Source: Paraphaeosphaeria minitans
Taxonomy: Eukaryota > Ascomycota > Dothideomycetes > Pleosporales > Didymosphaeriaceae
Length of the DNA stretch: 64,000 bases
Direction of reading: 5' to 3'
Assembly: GCA_015832175.1 (NCBI GenBank)
Contig: WJXW01000015.1
Location: 310,001 to 374,000 of the forward strand
Made by a program: the position numbers and the translations under genes. Below are positions 33,545 to 44,329 of the stretch, in pieces (within the stretch, counting starts at the first letter, position 1; each line of letters starts with the position of its first letter). Under the pieces are notes generated by a model. That model saw only the letters and a list, made by a program, of their open reading frames with translations. It did not search any database and was not told the origin of the DNA.

Positions 33545-33843
33545 ATGAAAATGCTCTCACCGTTGTACCAACGTAGGATGCCAGTAACACTAAGAGATCT
33601 GCTAGTTCCTTACGAATCCCGGAAAGGTATACTGCAACAACTTTCTGCGTGGGATGTTGCAAAGTTAGACCTCTGTCTAGGCCAAATTTTAAACGAACAG
33701 GAGCGTATTGGAGACGCTTCCTGCAGTTCCACGATGTATATAATCTACGAAAACACATGGAGCAGCACCTAGGATTTGATGGTCTAACGGTTTGTCCTCA
33801 TCTAATGTGCCACGACAGTGTTGGGTCGATTAATGCTTTCTAG
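33545..33843 (+). pseudogene. F-box-like relic
   Basis: ATG at 33545; the segment GILQQLSAWDVAKLDLCLGQ resembles the F-box helix pattern of fungal F-box proteins (LS..D.AKL..). After LNEQERI the sense moves to another frame (YWRRFLQFHDVYNLRKHMEQ), which implies a frameshift, and the rest of a substrate-binding domain is absent. Confidence 0.35.
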
Positions 33844-34261
33844 CAGCATGCAAACAAGGTTCATGGTACACCTTTGTTCAACCTAGGGGTAGTAACCCGC
33901 AAGCGATCCAATGACGAGACCTAACAACAGTTCTTGAAGGTCACGTCCAACAGGTTAGGCTTTTGCGCAACCCTGGGAATCGGGAAACTGTATTTGCGGT
34001 TCTGGCGCTTATAGTGTCTATATATAGCAGGACGTTCGCACACCGTTTCGTATACGCCATATCTTTGAGAACATCATGTGCCTTTTTATCTTTATTAATG
34101 ACACAGACGACGATCTTCCAGTTAGTAATTGGCGAAGCCGACGGATGGCTTTCTTCCAAACTATTAGCCGTAGCTTTAGCTTTAATTGGGGTGGAGACAA
34201 TCAACATGACCATTCACCCTCGGACCCTCCTCCGGCCTATCGAATACTATCATAGCTAGAT
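33844..34261. other. Intergenic, nothing recognised
   Basis: No gene or repeat recognised; it lies upstream of a transposase tail and may be degraded element sequence. Confidence 0.4.
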
Positions 34262-34519
34262 CTCCAAAGATACGCAACTGCCAAAGAGGCCATTAAAGAG
34301 AAACGTGATCAGAAGCGCAAGACTACTGCATTAGAAGCAGAAGCAAATGCGCTGGATGTAGCTGGTCCACCAGTGCCAAAGGGTAAGAAACGTGGTCGAA
34401 AGCGCAAGAGTACTGGACCGGAAGCAGAGGCAGGCTCATCAGTGCTAAATAGCAAATTGGCACGAATTAGTGAAGTTAAGGCAGCGATTGACACAGAAGC
34501 GTCATGGAGGGCCCCATAG
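34262..34519 (+). pseudogene. Fot1/pogo transposase C-terminal tail
   Basis: The open frame reads LQRYATAKEAIKEKRDQKRK, then VPKGKKRGRKRKSTGPEAEA, then SKLARISEVKAAIDTEASWR before TAG. A coil of AKEAI..KRDQKRK followed by GRKRKSP-type motifs and a SKVAR..E segment is characteristic of the tail of many fungal pogo transposases (from memory). No catalytic part is nearby, so this is a fragment. Confidence 0.55.
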
Positions 34520-35077
34520 CAAAAATGTTATAACGTACACCCACTATATGTGCCTCAACTTCTGAATCTGTTGGTGATCAAACCATTTCCCACGCGATTT
34601 GGAATAAGCCAGCACGTCTCTATTGTGGCAGTGCATCGTGTGGCTTGCCTTCAGCCTTCCGCGCAACCCGATCTTGCGACATTGTCCCCTACCTCCCGCC
34701 GTCCGCGACCTCCCGTCTTCTGAGGTCTCTTCGCGCCCCGCCATCGTACGACTGACGGTGCACGTTCACTTCTTAAGAGGTGAGGAGGTCGCCACGCTGA
34801 TCGGTACCTCGGCTAGGTAGTGCTAAATGGCCCCGCACGCCCCACATAGGTAATCACCGTGGTGTACTTTACTGTGGCTAACACATCCGTGGCTTTGCGG
34901 AGCCTTTCTAAGACGCTCAGAATATAAAATATCCGACTCCAGAACAAAGCCAAGCATTGCCAGCTCAGCATATCCGGAGGCAGCAACACAGCCTGACTTG
35001 TAAAGTCGCAACGTCAAGCAATTATATTAACAGCGATTTATTGATTTCCCTCGAATCTATTGAGCTTCATTATTAAG
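34520..35077. other. Intergenic, nothing recognised
   Basis: Likely the remaining 3' flank of the pogo tail followed by host sequence; no supported gene. Confidence 0.4.
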
Positions 35078-35356
35078 ATGTGCCATTACATCGACCAATC
35101 CTTCTACTACAGAAAATGTAGAGCTCAGCCTCGTCATATTCAAGCCATTCGGAAATGGGATGAGTGCCAGAAAGCCAAAGAAAACGGGCATTATTGCCCA
35201 GATGCTTCTCCCGCCAAAGACCTAAGCGGGAATGTGATCGTCACTGGGTCCTCTAAACAACCTGGCGAATGCCCGCAACCTTCCTTCATGTCGTCTGTCC
35301 CACATCCGACAATAGCCAACTTCTCAAGTACCACGCCTAGAAAGCCACCCCAATAA
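35078..35356 (+). CDS. Small Cys-rich protein (MCxY type)
   Basis: 92 aa from ATG 35078 (MCHYIDQSFYYRKC). It has spaced Cys (about residues 2, 14, 30, 40 and 66) with ECQKAKENGHYCPDA and a Pro-rich tail. Fungal genomes hold many short proteins that start MCxY/F and carry Cys/His pairs, probably zinc-binding, of unknown role. There is no signal peptide. It is convergent with another such gene, separated by 16 bp. Confidence 0.5.
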   Translation: MCHYIDQSFYYRKCRAQPRHIQAIRKWDECQKAKENGHYCPDASPAKDLSGNVIVTGSSKQPGECPQPSFMSSVPHPTIANFSSTTPRKPPQ

Positions 35357-35372
35357 CCGTCCTTGCCCTCGT

Positions 35373-35570
35373 CTATTCCGTACTGTAGCAAGTTTCCGTA
35401 TCTTGAGCATCAAGAGACAAAGGCAGGTCCCGTTGCTGTCCACTTGCAGGCACACAGAGTTGTTCATTCGGGCGAGCTAGCGCTAGTGCACACCGCAGAT
35501 TGTCACCCCGTACTTGGTGGGAAGGGTTGCGGTGACAGCGGACATATGCTTTAACCTGGATATCGCACAT
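35373..35570 (-). CDS. Small Cys-rich protein (MCDIQ)
   Basis: 65 aa from ATG at 35570 (MCDIQVKAYVRCHRNPSH). It resembles the protein at 47094-47321: both start MC, place a C-H/GH near residue 13, and share LCxPxxGxxRDLPxxLDAxD before a last Cys. This pair suggests a real family, likely zinc-binding and cytosolic. The frame extends upstream, but the ATG at 35570 fits the family start. Confidence 0.5.
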   Translation of the reverse strand: MCDIQVKAYVRCHRNPSHQVRGDNLRCALALARPNEQLCVPASGQQRDLPLSLDAQDTETCYSTE

Positions 35571-35814
35571 ATTGATTTGAGTAGACTTGAGAAAGTCAAG
35601 GGATGTGCTAAGCAACACCATGAGCTCGCAACCTGAAAGGACGGCGATGTGGGCACTGCGGGGTGCTGACTCACGTTGAAGAGAACGATGTGTTACTGGC
35701 ACGTGCTAAAACCATTTCCGACGACTTAACTCATAAGCTTAGCTCATCTACTAATAGGCGTAAAGTACGCAGACTCGATTACGTATTGCTAGTAACATAA
35801 TGTGGGACTAGTCC

Positions 35815-36047
35815 TTTAAGGGAGGCGCTTTAGCTGGAAGCCGCGGCCGGAGTGTACAGATAATAGACAACGAAGCGAATGATCAAGGTCAGAGTGGAAA
35901 GCCCAGCAGTATAATAGAGAGGACCGAGAATGAGACAATGGACTGAACGTTCTCAGCGTTCGCACTAGCGTAAACATCGTATAGCAGCTTACCGGGCCTA
36001 TTGGCACCCGAGGCGTAAGAATAATCAAATCAAATCAAATCAAATCT
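35815..36047 (+). mobile_element. Tad-like LINE 3' end with (AAATC)n tail
   Basis: GGCACCCGAGGCGTAAGAAT then AATC/AAATC repeats up to about 36046, matching the box that precedes the tail of the LINE at 1-1044. The 5' limit of this truncated copy is not clear; no RT or RNase H frame is readable. Confidence 0.6.
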
Positions 36048-37214
36048 TACATGAATCTGCGCGCTGTAGTAGCCACAAAGCTTCCAGTTGGCTTCCTACT
36101 ATCCAGTTAGGTTTCTGCGCTCACGTGCTACCCTCTATATGTCTTGTTCCAGGAAAATCCTTACATATAGTCATATTGCGAGGGTTCCCATTTTTGGTAG
36201 GAAATTAGGCTTTGCGCGAGATTGGCAACAGAGCTACGAAATTCGTGTAATTTTGAAGTACAAGTAGTTCCTTGCACAGAGAGACAGCTCTAGAATGCGG
36301 CCTTAGATACCTACTATACTAATATCACGTGTAGATGGAGAGTGCGGTGCTTAATAGTAAAATTCTCGCTTAATTCTCGACCAGGGTGTTTTTCAACCAA
36401 CAGTGAGGGACGTTAACGCGACAAATGACTTGAATTTACTATTGAGGAGACCAGCTTGAGCTACTGGTAAAGCACTGGTTCAAGGCCTTAGCAACACTAG
36501 GCCGTGTTTCTAGTCCCGTCAAGTTCTGGCACTGATGTTTCTCGGAGAACGTTGGATCCCTGTAAGCGCTCTGACGCACAGCAAGCGTGGCAGCGACAGT
36601 CGCAAGCCTGTAAAAAGATCACTATAGGGCGGCGGCTTCTTCTTCTCCGTTTCTCTGGATGGAGAGAGGCGGCAGGTCCATTACTGGGCGTCGACCTAGC
36701 ATATCCGCGTAGTGCTTCTGTTGCTTGTGGATTTTCAAAGCGCTCGTGGCGAAACAATTTTCGAAGCAAAGTAGTCATTGCCGAAAGCAATGCCGCTGAC
36801 GAATCCGGCGGTGGATGAGATCTGTCGATCAAATCGACAACAGGCTCCAGGGGAGCCTACACTGACAATTTGACTTGGTATCTCGAACACAAAGGGAGGC
36901 AGATATAGAACGGAGTCCGTAGGTACAGGGCGGCGGAGCAGTACAGAATACAGAGCTAGGAGAGTGCCTGTAATGGAACGCTGACCGCCGGAAAGTCCGG
37001 GTTGCGCGGGCTCCGATAAGTACGGTTACAAGATTTTTTAGTGGGGAAGTTGGGTTATAACATGTGACGTTGTATGGAGAAAATTGGCGACGGTTCCTAC
37101 GTGGTCTTGTTTCACCATTTGTCGGAGCTAACGTTACCTTGACAAAGTCGTAGTGCTTGTACCTCCATCTACTAAGATAGCGCCGAAGGCAACCAAAGGC
37201 GTCGCCTGAGGAGC
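36048..37214. other. Decayed repeat region
   Basis: Contains a GAGACAC-family MITE tip (CAGTGAGGGACGT+TA, ends about 36411), a tRNA-like stretch (36443-36530) and a possible solo LTR on the minus strand (about 36825-37035, starting TGTAACCGTACTTATCGGAG). There is no supported gene. Confidence 0.35.
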
Positions 37215-38337
37215 AATATGCAATGTTCCAGGCGCGTGGTGCCATCAGCGTCTATCTTATGGTGCTCCGCTGCCTTGAGCTTCGTGACACCATCCGACGC
37301 TTTTTCAAGTGCGCCGACAGCTCCACTATGGATCCAAAATACAATCCTATATTTGACATGCTGTCGGACGACGAATGGGACGAAGTCCGAGTCATGACTT
37401 TGGTCATGGAGACGTTCTACAAAAATATAAAGTCGCTAGAGGGCAACGCTTCTAGCTCTGGGTTTGGCTCACTATGGCAGACGATAGTCAACCTCGAAGA
37501 AATCTACACGTTTCTTAGCGGCGCCGAAGAGCTGAGCGTACATGAAATGGACGGCTTTGCGCAGTCCGAATATATGGTCTCCGGCGTCGCGCTTGCCCTC
37601 GCTCGACACATATTTCCAAAAGCTGGTCATGCCAGCCGACGACGGCGCGCCCTCCCTCTATTGCGTGGCGACGGCCATGCACCCATGCCTGCGCCTCTCT
37701 TGGTTCAAGTCGCAGTGGAGAGAGTTTCCTCACTGGCACAAGGCAGCCGAAAAATCGTTCCGGGACGTGTATAGTCAATATGGCAACTGAGGACGTTGCC
37801 GACGATCCCAACGAGCTGGCAGAGCTTACCCGCACGCGCAAGGTGCCCGGGGCGTACGCCAGCGACGCGCGGAGACTCCGAAAAATGTGGGTCGACGACC
37901 ACCTGCTCACGGGCAAGAAGTCACACAAGCGGCAGAAACGTACGTCCCAGCTCGACGAGTACTTTGACAGTCTCTACGACGACAAGCTGGCCGCCTCCCC
38001 ATCGCCAGATTTATACAATTTGATGCAAGACCTACACCGCTGGTGGGTCGACGTTGGCCAGACACGCTTCCCGGTCATATACAAGATGGCGATGGATCAC
38101 CTCTCTGTGCCAGCAACGTCATGTGACTGCGAACGCACAATAACTTGCGATCGCAGTTTGCTATCGTCCTCCGTCGTCGAAGCTTTGCAGCTCCAGAACA
38201 ATTGGCTGAGGAGATCCGCCGTATCGAGTTACCTCACAAGGCTGTCAGATCACGTCGTCAAGAAGGATGCGCGGCAAAACATCCAGCCGGCGGGCGACGA
38301 TGAGGACATCTACCACGACCCCAAGCCACCTTCCTAA
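37215..38337 (+). pseudogene. hAT transposase relic with two frameshifts
   Basis: Three overlapping frames rebuild the C-terminal half of a hAT transposase. 37223-37600 reads RCLELRDTIRRFFK.. and AELSVHEMDGFAQSEYMVSG-like sense. The next frame (about 37600-37790) reads YFQKLVMPADDGAPSLYCVA, AMHPCLRLSWFKSQW. The third (37780-38337) carries the hAT dimerisation motif FPVIYKMAMDHLSVPATSCD, CERTITCDRSLLSSSVVEAL, QLQNNWLR. The N-terminal BED finger and first catalytic region are missing, so it is 5' truncated and inactive. Its 3' flank runs into dispersed repeat copy 2. Confidence 0.8.
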
Positions 38338-38489
38338 TTATACAATTTGTATACTCTACGAAGCGTACTACGTACTACGGAGCATATTTTGCCCTACACG
38401 AGTTGCTCCGTATGTACGTACTTGACCTCAGTACGGTACGTATACGCTACGATGGAAACGCTGGTTGCGACCATGGCCACCATGAACGG

Positions 38490-38745
38490 GTTCAAGAACA
38501 TAGCCGAAGACAACGTAGTGCTAGGGGCTCCCATTCCACGCATATCATACTGTACCATTCGGCTTGTTTAAACAAGCGAATCTGCGCGGAACGGGGCGGG
38601 ATTTAATGGAAGCAGATAGGTGTGCTTGCTCCGTTAGGCTGGCGCGAAGGAAACGGCGCTTGTAAGGCAGGAGATATTTTTCCTCTTGTGCCTGTCAGGA
38701 ACTAGTACTATCCTAGAAGGCTTATATGTATTAATTTAAGTAAGG
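38490..38745. repeat. Dispersed repeat, copy 2
   Basis: Matches 29715-29990. On the minus strand it keeps an ATG followed by GAPSTTLSSAM, close to the first exon of the 812-aa gene (MGAPGATLSSAL), so it appears to be the promoter and start of a lost paralogue; the gene body is replaced by the hAT relic. Confidence 0.75.
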
Positions 38746-38807
38746 CGAAGGTCCGGAAGTGGTAGTGTCTCGCAACGTTGTGCGTCTCGCTACTCAGTGC
38801 GGGACGT
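38746..38807. mobile_element. MITE right-end fragment (GAGACAC family)
   Basis: GAAGGTCCGG then GTGTCTCGCAACGTTGTGCG and TCTCGCTACTCAGTGCGGGACGT+TA; only this end is present. It abuts dispersed repeat copy 2. Confidence 0.7.
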
Positions 38808-38921
38808 TAGCCCGAGGCGTCGTAGGAAGCTGTGGACCGCCCCGGAAGCGCCATCCTAAACGTACAAAATTGCCACCTACTTAAGAGGCATCGCCCTCCT
38901 TCCGGCTATCACACCATCGCC

Positions 38922-39991
38922 ATGATTCATCTTAGACAGTACGAGATTGATAGGAGTGGGGATGCTCAACTCCTGATTGAAGACCATGTCTTCCGCGTTT
39001 CTTCTTCTGTATTATCAAACCTTTCTCCAATGTTTGCGCAGGCATTTGGCCGTCAACCGGGAAAAACGTACATTCTCAAGCTGTACGAAGATCCGTTAGC
39101 GTTCTACCCGCTGCTACAGGTAGCTCATGGAGTTTTCGTCCCCCAAACAGACGTTTCCATGGAGATCTTAGCGAAGCTTACCGATGCCATCCAAAGGTAC
39201 AACATATCGCCGCAATCCCGCGTTTACGGTTTGGTGCAGACTTGCTTTACCATCCGTACAGTCAAGCCGCATGTTGTAAATTTGCTATCTGGTGACCTCG
39301 TAGAGCTCCTGCGTGCAGCGAAAGCGTTAGGCCCAAGCGAGCTCCAGAGGGCGCTCCTCAATCTATTCCAATACGTCGGCAACTACGATGAGGGGATTCG
39401 TAATAGGGACCAATGTTCCGCCTTACTGCTGGGTAGGAAGCCTCCTCTTCTGCGCATCTATGCTGATACTTCACAGCGTGGGTCATGAAGCAGATAACAA
39501 GCACTCGTGTTAGAGTGGCGAAACTTTTGGTGACAAGTGCCCAGCATGTCTCAGCAAACAGCATTTACGGGAGGGATGACCTTGAGCTTCTACGGAAGCT
39601 TTGGGGTAGGGCAGTTTGGATGTTGACAAGCAATCCTAGTCTCGACGAGGTGACTAGAAGTCTACAGAAGGTCGAGATCCCGCAGATCTGGCGATCCTGC
39701 GTTCAATTACAGAGCATTTTAGAGGTCATTACCATGTCTATGCAAGAAGCGGTGCAGTCCATTCAACGTTGGCTGCAAGATTGTACGATGCCTGGATCCA
39801 AACAATGGCAGCCAAGTAGAGGATTCGCCAAGAATGCACGCGGAATGGAGGACTTCGGACAGCCTGATCTTCAAGAAGGCGTGGGATATTGCAGCATCGC
39901 TACATCGCCAACCGTGACCCAGTTCCAGGACTTCGACGAAGTCAGTCAACCTGTGAGCCCGATAAGATCCTCGACTTGCAAAACGATCTAG
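38922..39991 (+). CDS. BTB/POZ protein, copy B
   Basis: Exons 38922-39432 and 39477-39991; 44-nt intron (GTAGGA..TTCACAG), exon sum 1026 nt, 341 aa. ATG at 38922 (MIHLRQYEIDRSGDAQLLIE). BTB core: DAQLLIEDHVFRVSSSVLSN, SPMFAQAFGRQPG, EDPLAFYPLLQVAHG, YNISPQSRVYGLVQTC and a helix LLRAAKALGPSELQ also seen in copy A (LLQVAKALGPAVFR). Exon 2: helical, Trp-rich segment (LWGRAVWMLTSNPSLDEVTR, compare NEHPSLGEIRSRLG in A) and a disordered C-terminus. The intron position is the same in both copies, so they are true paralogues. Without the intron the first frame ends in TGA overlapping an ATG (ATGA), which could mislead automatic annotation. Confidence 0.8.
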
Positions 39992-40552
39992 ATAATCCAG
40001 ACTAGCAAGTCTACCAGAGTAAGTTAGCGATATAGAACGAAGTAGCCTCTTATCTGTCGTTCTCCTGAGAAATAACCGCCAACGTGACTGCGCGTGCCAA
40101 TCTTTGAGTGCCACCACAACCACGACGCTTTGTCGGTTAGGCAAGCCCACAGTGCTAACCAGTATTGCACTGATTCGCTGCGAATAGGAACCACCCTTGT
40201 TACCAGGACCATACGCCGAGAATCTATTGCAACTCCAAAGTCCAAAGACTGGCCAGCACCGTTTGTAACCTAGCTAACGACCCTTACTTCGGCTTTTAGC
40301 ACCCAATAACAAATATTGTTACAATTCTATAAAGAAGTTCAGCCCTTCTTTCGGGAATAGGATTTAACCATGTGTCCGAGCTACTCAAAAGTGATTGTTT
40401 TCGTGGACAGTTTAGGTTAATGATAATAGTGTTGCGGGTCAAAGAGTGAATATAATGCTGGACACTAACTATCCCGTTCCCGGCTTTCCGTACGATTGCG
40501 GGATTTCATTGATTGGCCTCAAATAAATGCCCGTAAATACGTGACGTGAAAG
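39992..40552. other. Intergenic, nothing recognised
   Basis: Upstream region of the LPMO gene; AT-rich, no repeat seen. Confidence 0.45.
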
Positions 40553-40560
40553 TATATAAT
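40553..40560 (+). promoter_or_regulatory. TATA box of LPMO gene
   Basis: TATATAAT lies 46 nt before the ATG at 40599. Confidence 0.5.
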
Positions 40561-40598
40561 CCCGCTCGTCCGAAGTATGTCTATTGGAAATGTAAAAA

Positions 40599-41554
40599 AT
40601 GAGTTTTAACATTTTTTTAAGTCTATATTTTTCTTTTGTTGTAAGTGCTCACGTCTTCATGGGCAATCCCGCTCCTCTACAATGGAACATCGAAATCGAC
40701 AAGCTAGTGATGCCGATGAACGGTGACCCAAATCACCTGGCACCGGCATGGGGACAGCAACCATTTCCCTGCAAAGGCCATCATCATACCGCTTCCTATG
40801 CCCAGCCCCAAACAACCTGGCATACAGGAACCAATGTAACTTTCCAGTAGGTTCTCTTTTATCCTTGGAGGATGGCTTCTAATCCATCTGAAGACTCTTT
40901 GACTCGACCAATACAACGGGTGCCAGTATGTTCAGTCCTGGTGCCGCTCATTCAGGAGGCTCTTGCCAGATATCCTTCTCGTATGATAACGGAAAAATCT
41001 GGATTGTCGTTCAAAGCTGGGAGGGAAATTGCCCCCGCGTTCAGAAGGGCACCGAAGGACAATTGACGAACGTTTACGACACGAATCAGGATTACTCGTT
41101 CCATATTCCAGCAAGTCTTCCACCAGCTGATAGAGTCCTCGTTGCATGGTAAGCTATAAGCTTTTTATTTAGCTAGCCACAAAGCTGATGTTATAGGACA
41201 TGGATAAACGCCTCAGGGAACCGCGAATTCTACATGTCCTGCTCGTCCGTTAGAATACAAGGGTTGCACGCATCATGCAAGCCCTCTTCCTTCAATTCGC
41301 CTATGTTAGTTACGAATCTACGAGCTAACCCAGCAATTTTGGAATCACAGGACTGGATCTGGTCACGGTGTAAAGTACCTCATGGAGTTTGGATTCGCTA
41401 TCCAGAAAAGTATAGAGGAATGAACCCCCCAATCGTAGCGCAATCTCCTTTAAATAGTAGTGCTATTAAGTTTCTAGAATTCAAAGATCCTAGTGGTTTC
41501 TGCGGATCAGATAATAAGGTGCTTGTCCAGGCTCTTGGGCACCTTCCTGGGTAA
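40599..41554 (+). CDS. AA11-like lytic polysaccharide monooxygenase (secreted)
   Basis: Exons 40599-40846, 40894-41148, 41197-41554; introns 47 and 48 nt, exon sum 861 nt, 286 aa. Signal peptide MSFNIFLSLYFSFVVSA, then His as the mature N-terminus (HVFMGNPAPLQWN), the first copper-brace residue. Downstream landmarks match AA11 and related LPMO-like proteins: FPCKG near the start, GGSCQISFSYDNGKIWIVVQ, EGNCPRVQKG, an IPASLPPADRVLVAWTW strand pair rebuilt by splicing, then NREFYMSCSSVRIQG. AA11 enzymes cleave chitin oxidatively, but not all AA11-like proteins are proven enzymes. The C-terminal 90 residues (after IQGLHASC) have no recognised domain. Secreted; possible role in chitin or cell-wall turnover. 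Confidence 0.82.
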
Positions 41555-41790
41555 CGTCCGGCGGGAGGCACGGTGTTGGGGGACGCTTTGCACTTCGGAT
41601 CTTTGCAATTTCTTACACTAAAGGCTATCAACGTAACCGCAAGCATCCTAATAGAATCTAGAAGGTTGAATACAATGTTAAAAGTTCTGTTTCTAAGCGC
41701 TAAAGGGTATCTTAACTTCGCAAAGATGTAGTCCGAGAATTTCGCCGGCTAGGAACGAAGATCCCGCTTGCATCTAATACAAGACACAGG

Positions 41791-41973
41791 AAGTTGCAGC
41801 TAGCTATTAAGTACTGCTATCACACTGCCGAGCAGTCGCTAGAGACGTGGGTATTCTGGGTGCGTGCTAGACACACCGCCTGGCTTGAGCAGAGCTTCCG
41901 GGAGGTAGCAGACCACGTTGAGATTCGCGGTTGGAAGGACGCATAAGCAGATGTGTTTAAGCTAGTATTCTTT
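41791..41973 (+). pseudogene. NB-ARC NLR fragment
   Basis: The open frame reads KLQLAIKYCYHTAEQSLETW, VFWVRARHTAWLEQSFREVA, DHVEIRGWKDA, then TAA and ADVFKLVF. This is the stretch just after the P-loop in fungal NB-ARC/TPR proteins (LGGVGKTQLA..YCY, WVFWVHAS..FEQSF). The P-loop itself is ruined, and nothing beyond about 60 residues remains. Confidence 0.65.
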
Positions 41974-42063
41974 ATCTAGAAAAAATATAGTGTAGCATAT
42001 TAAAGTTCCCCTATCTACCACCATTATATTATTAATCGTTAATCAGATGGTGTCCATCTTTTA

Positions 42064-42270
42064 GGTGCTGCCACCTCTGGGGTGCTGCCACCTCTTTGGT
42101 GCTGCCACCTCTGGGGTGCTGCCACCTCTTTGGTGCTGCCACCTCTGGGGTGCTGCCACCTCTGGGGTGCTGCCACCTCTGGGGTGCTGCCACCTCTCAG
42201 GTGCTGCCACCTCTCAGGTGCTGCCACCTCTAGGGTGCTGCCACCTCTCAGGTGCTGCCACCTCTACGTA
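42064..42270. repeat. 17-bp minisatellite, about 12 copies
   Basis: GGTGCTGCCACCTCTGG repeated with only the last two bases varying (GG, TT, CA, AG). As 17 is not a multiple of three, all frames read similar GAATS/VLPPL patterns, so the open frames here are artefacts. Confidence 0.9.
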
Positions 42271-43518
42271 GCAGAGTTACTAGCAGTTAATCATGCTATC
42301 ACTATTAATTAACTTGAGCTGTAACCGGCAGTATCGTCTATATACTAAAAGATATGATGGAGGCTACAATGAAAGGCTAAAAACCCCTATAATGTACTAG
42401 AAAGCCGCGCCGTTTTAGACGTATTAATATAGTTTAAGCTCCCACTTCTAATATTTTCTTGGAATCTATCTTTCGCTATCTCCACCTTTTGCACGTACTT
42501 CTCGAAACCATAATCAGCGTGTGAAGGGTAGAAGCCGATCGCGGAGGATGCTCCAGCCCTAGAAAAATATAACGCTAATGGAAGAAGATAGTGAGGCTCT
42601 ACACCGGCATAAAATGGCTAGTGGTAGGAAAGAGGTCGAACGAAGAGCTTTTAAAGGGTCTAGAAATAGACCAAACCACTATAAAACCGTATCTAGCCAC
42701 CATCGTACCGTGTGGATACAATATCTCGCAACAAAACCAGACATGTTTCTAAAACCTTTTATCATTACCATGGTCGCAAGCCTAGCTAGAGGCATCTTTC
42801 TAAATGCTTCACGACCGCTCGAGATCTATAGGGTTGCGTCGTCTCCCTCTCAGAACCCTCCAACCGTAAGCAATATGGACTAATAGTAAAGCTTACACTA
42901 GCTTCTCTATAGGTCCACTTTTGTAGTGAAACTGGTTGGCGATATTGTAATCCAGTATTCACATCGCCTCTAAACTGTACCTCGACCGATAACATGATTA
43001 ATGTTAAGTCAATCGCGATAGACCTTGGCATGTGTTGCCGATTCTATAGGTACTTCCACTATTACGAATGCCAAAAGTTCATGCTAATTATACAGTGACG
43101 ACAGGTGTAGCGAAACCTACGGGGGATGGGGCGGGGAAGTGGGGGTCTGGTACCCAGGGAATCATGAGGTTACACAGGGCTTCCAGCGTGAAGTGGGAAG
43201 CTATCAGTGCCTAAACAGCACTTTTGCTTGTCCACCAGCTGGAGCCTTCAAGTCCAGTACACAGTACATAACTCCGACAGCAACATCCTTGGCTGCGTAC
43301 TCCACTTGTTAATACACCTGTCACAATTGGCTCTAAGCCTGGTAGGAGGAAGTGGCAGACGTGGTCCTTCCGGCGATAACAACTTCTTGGAATTAAGAAG
43401 TAGGCAGGTACAGTTCTTGGGGTGGAGATGACTTCTTCGATAACTACTGCCCTTCTTTCTCTCTCTTTTCCTGCCGATATAATGTAGACACAGAAAAACT
43501 ATCTAGAAAGTAACTAAC
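42271..43518. other. Decayed region, mostly unassigned
   Basis: Apart from the weak 42578-42883 frame I see no gene; sequence is AT-rich with degenerate ends of elements. Confidence 0.4.
42578..42883 (+). pseudogene. Possible DUF3435 (tyrosine recombinase) N-terminal relic
   Basis: 101-aa frame from ATG 42578. The part HHRTVWIQYLATKPDMFLKP followed by FIITMVASLARGIFLNASRP resembles, in spacing, the N-terminal helical region of fungal DUF3435 proteins (..W..YL...P....T...F...A). There is no catalytic R..HxxR..Y part. The match is by eye and weak; it may be another mobile-element protein. Confidence 0.22.
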
Positions 43519-44141
43519 GCCACTTATTACGTAGTAATACCCACTGTGTGCCTATCTATTCGTGACCCTAAACGTCATTCTAAGACTAGGAGGGCTAGAA
43601 AAAAAAATTAGTTAAGGGAGGATAGATCCTAAGATTGATAGACCCCTTTTCCTTAGAAATTAGGCATTCCGAGTGTTTCTCCGGTGGGAAGAGAGAGAGG
43701 ATATGGCTGCGGAGCCTCCCAAGGATTCGCAAGATGATCTTGTTGAAGCTAGAAGTAGTAAATCACGTATACGCTAGTAGGTGCCAAGGCACCTTAATCA
43801 CAGGCTCTACGCGCTGATCTCTCCATACAATCAACACCTCACTACGATCACTTTGTCCATATTTTGTGCCTCTATCTCAACAGATCTACCATAGCTGGCC
43901 TTCCACATGAACATCTGCAGCAACTGTAGAGATGCCCCGTCTCTTGTCACTTTTCTACACGGCTTCGAGAGGCGTTTCGGCGATCTCCAAGACACACGGA
44001 TTTCGTCGAATTACCTGGAACGGCGTCAGTTACCCTCGAAAGTCAGCTCAATAGCATGACCAATATGGCGCTTTTCTTTCGGAGGTTGACACGTTACGAA
44101 AGTCCGGACAAAGAAGTGTCTCGCCACAGCGTATGTCTGGA
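43519..44141. mobile_element. GAGACAC-family MITE, split by insertion
   Basis: A diverged left end (TA, then ACGCCACTTATTACGTAGTA) starts at 43519. The right end (GTCCGGACAAAGAAGTGTCT, then CGCCACAGCGTATGTCTGGA) is interrupted at a TA (44142-44143) by the 5.4-kb element. The missing 15-base tip (TGTAGTGGGGGATGG) followed by TA continues at 49578-49594. Confidence 0.55.
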
Positions 44142-44329
44142 TACCGTGTCTTGGCAGATCGTGCGCAGCGTCACATTTTGCGCAACCCCACCATAATCAC
44201 TCCTAGATTCGACGCCTCATAACTCCACCAATATGGACCCAATGCAGGCAGTGATAGCAGCAATTGAATCGCGGAGACTGGAGAATCTAAGAAGGTCTCC
44301 TTATCATTTGTACGGCGGAACAAGGAATC

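Noticed and set aside
36829..37245. 138-aa minus-strand frame as a gene
   Set aside because: It lies over a probable solo LTR and the start of the hAT relic, and its composition is not protein-like.
39485..39488. ATGA stop/start overlap suggesting coupled ORFs in the BTB region
   Set aside because: A 44-nt intron with proper donor, branch and TTCACAG acceptor joins the two frames, and the paralogue has the same structure.
42060..42275. CRISPR-like array
   Set aside because: Units are contiguous 17-mers without spacers, in a eukaryotic context.
42039..42312. Open frames over the 42-kb minisatellite as repeat proteins
   Set aside because: The 17-bp unit opens several frames at once and there is no start context or flanking coding signal.
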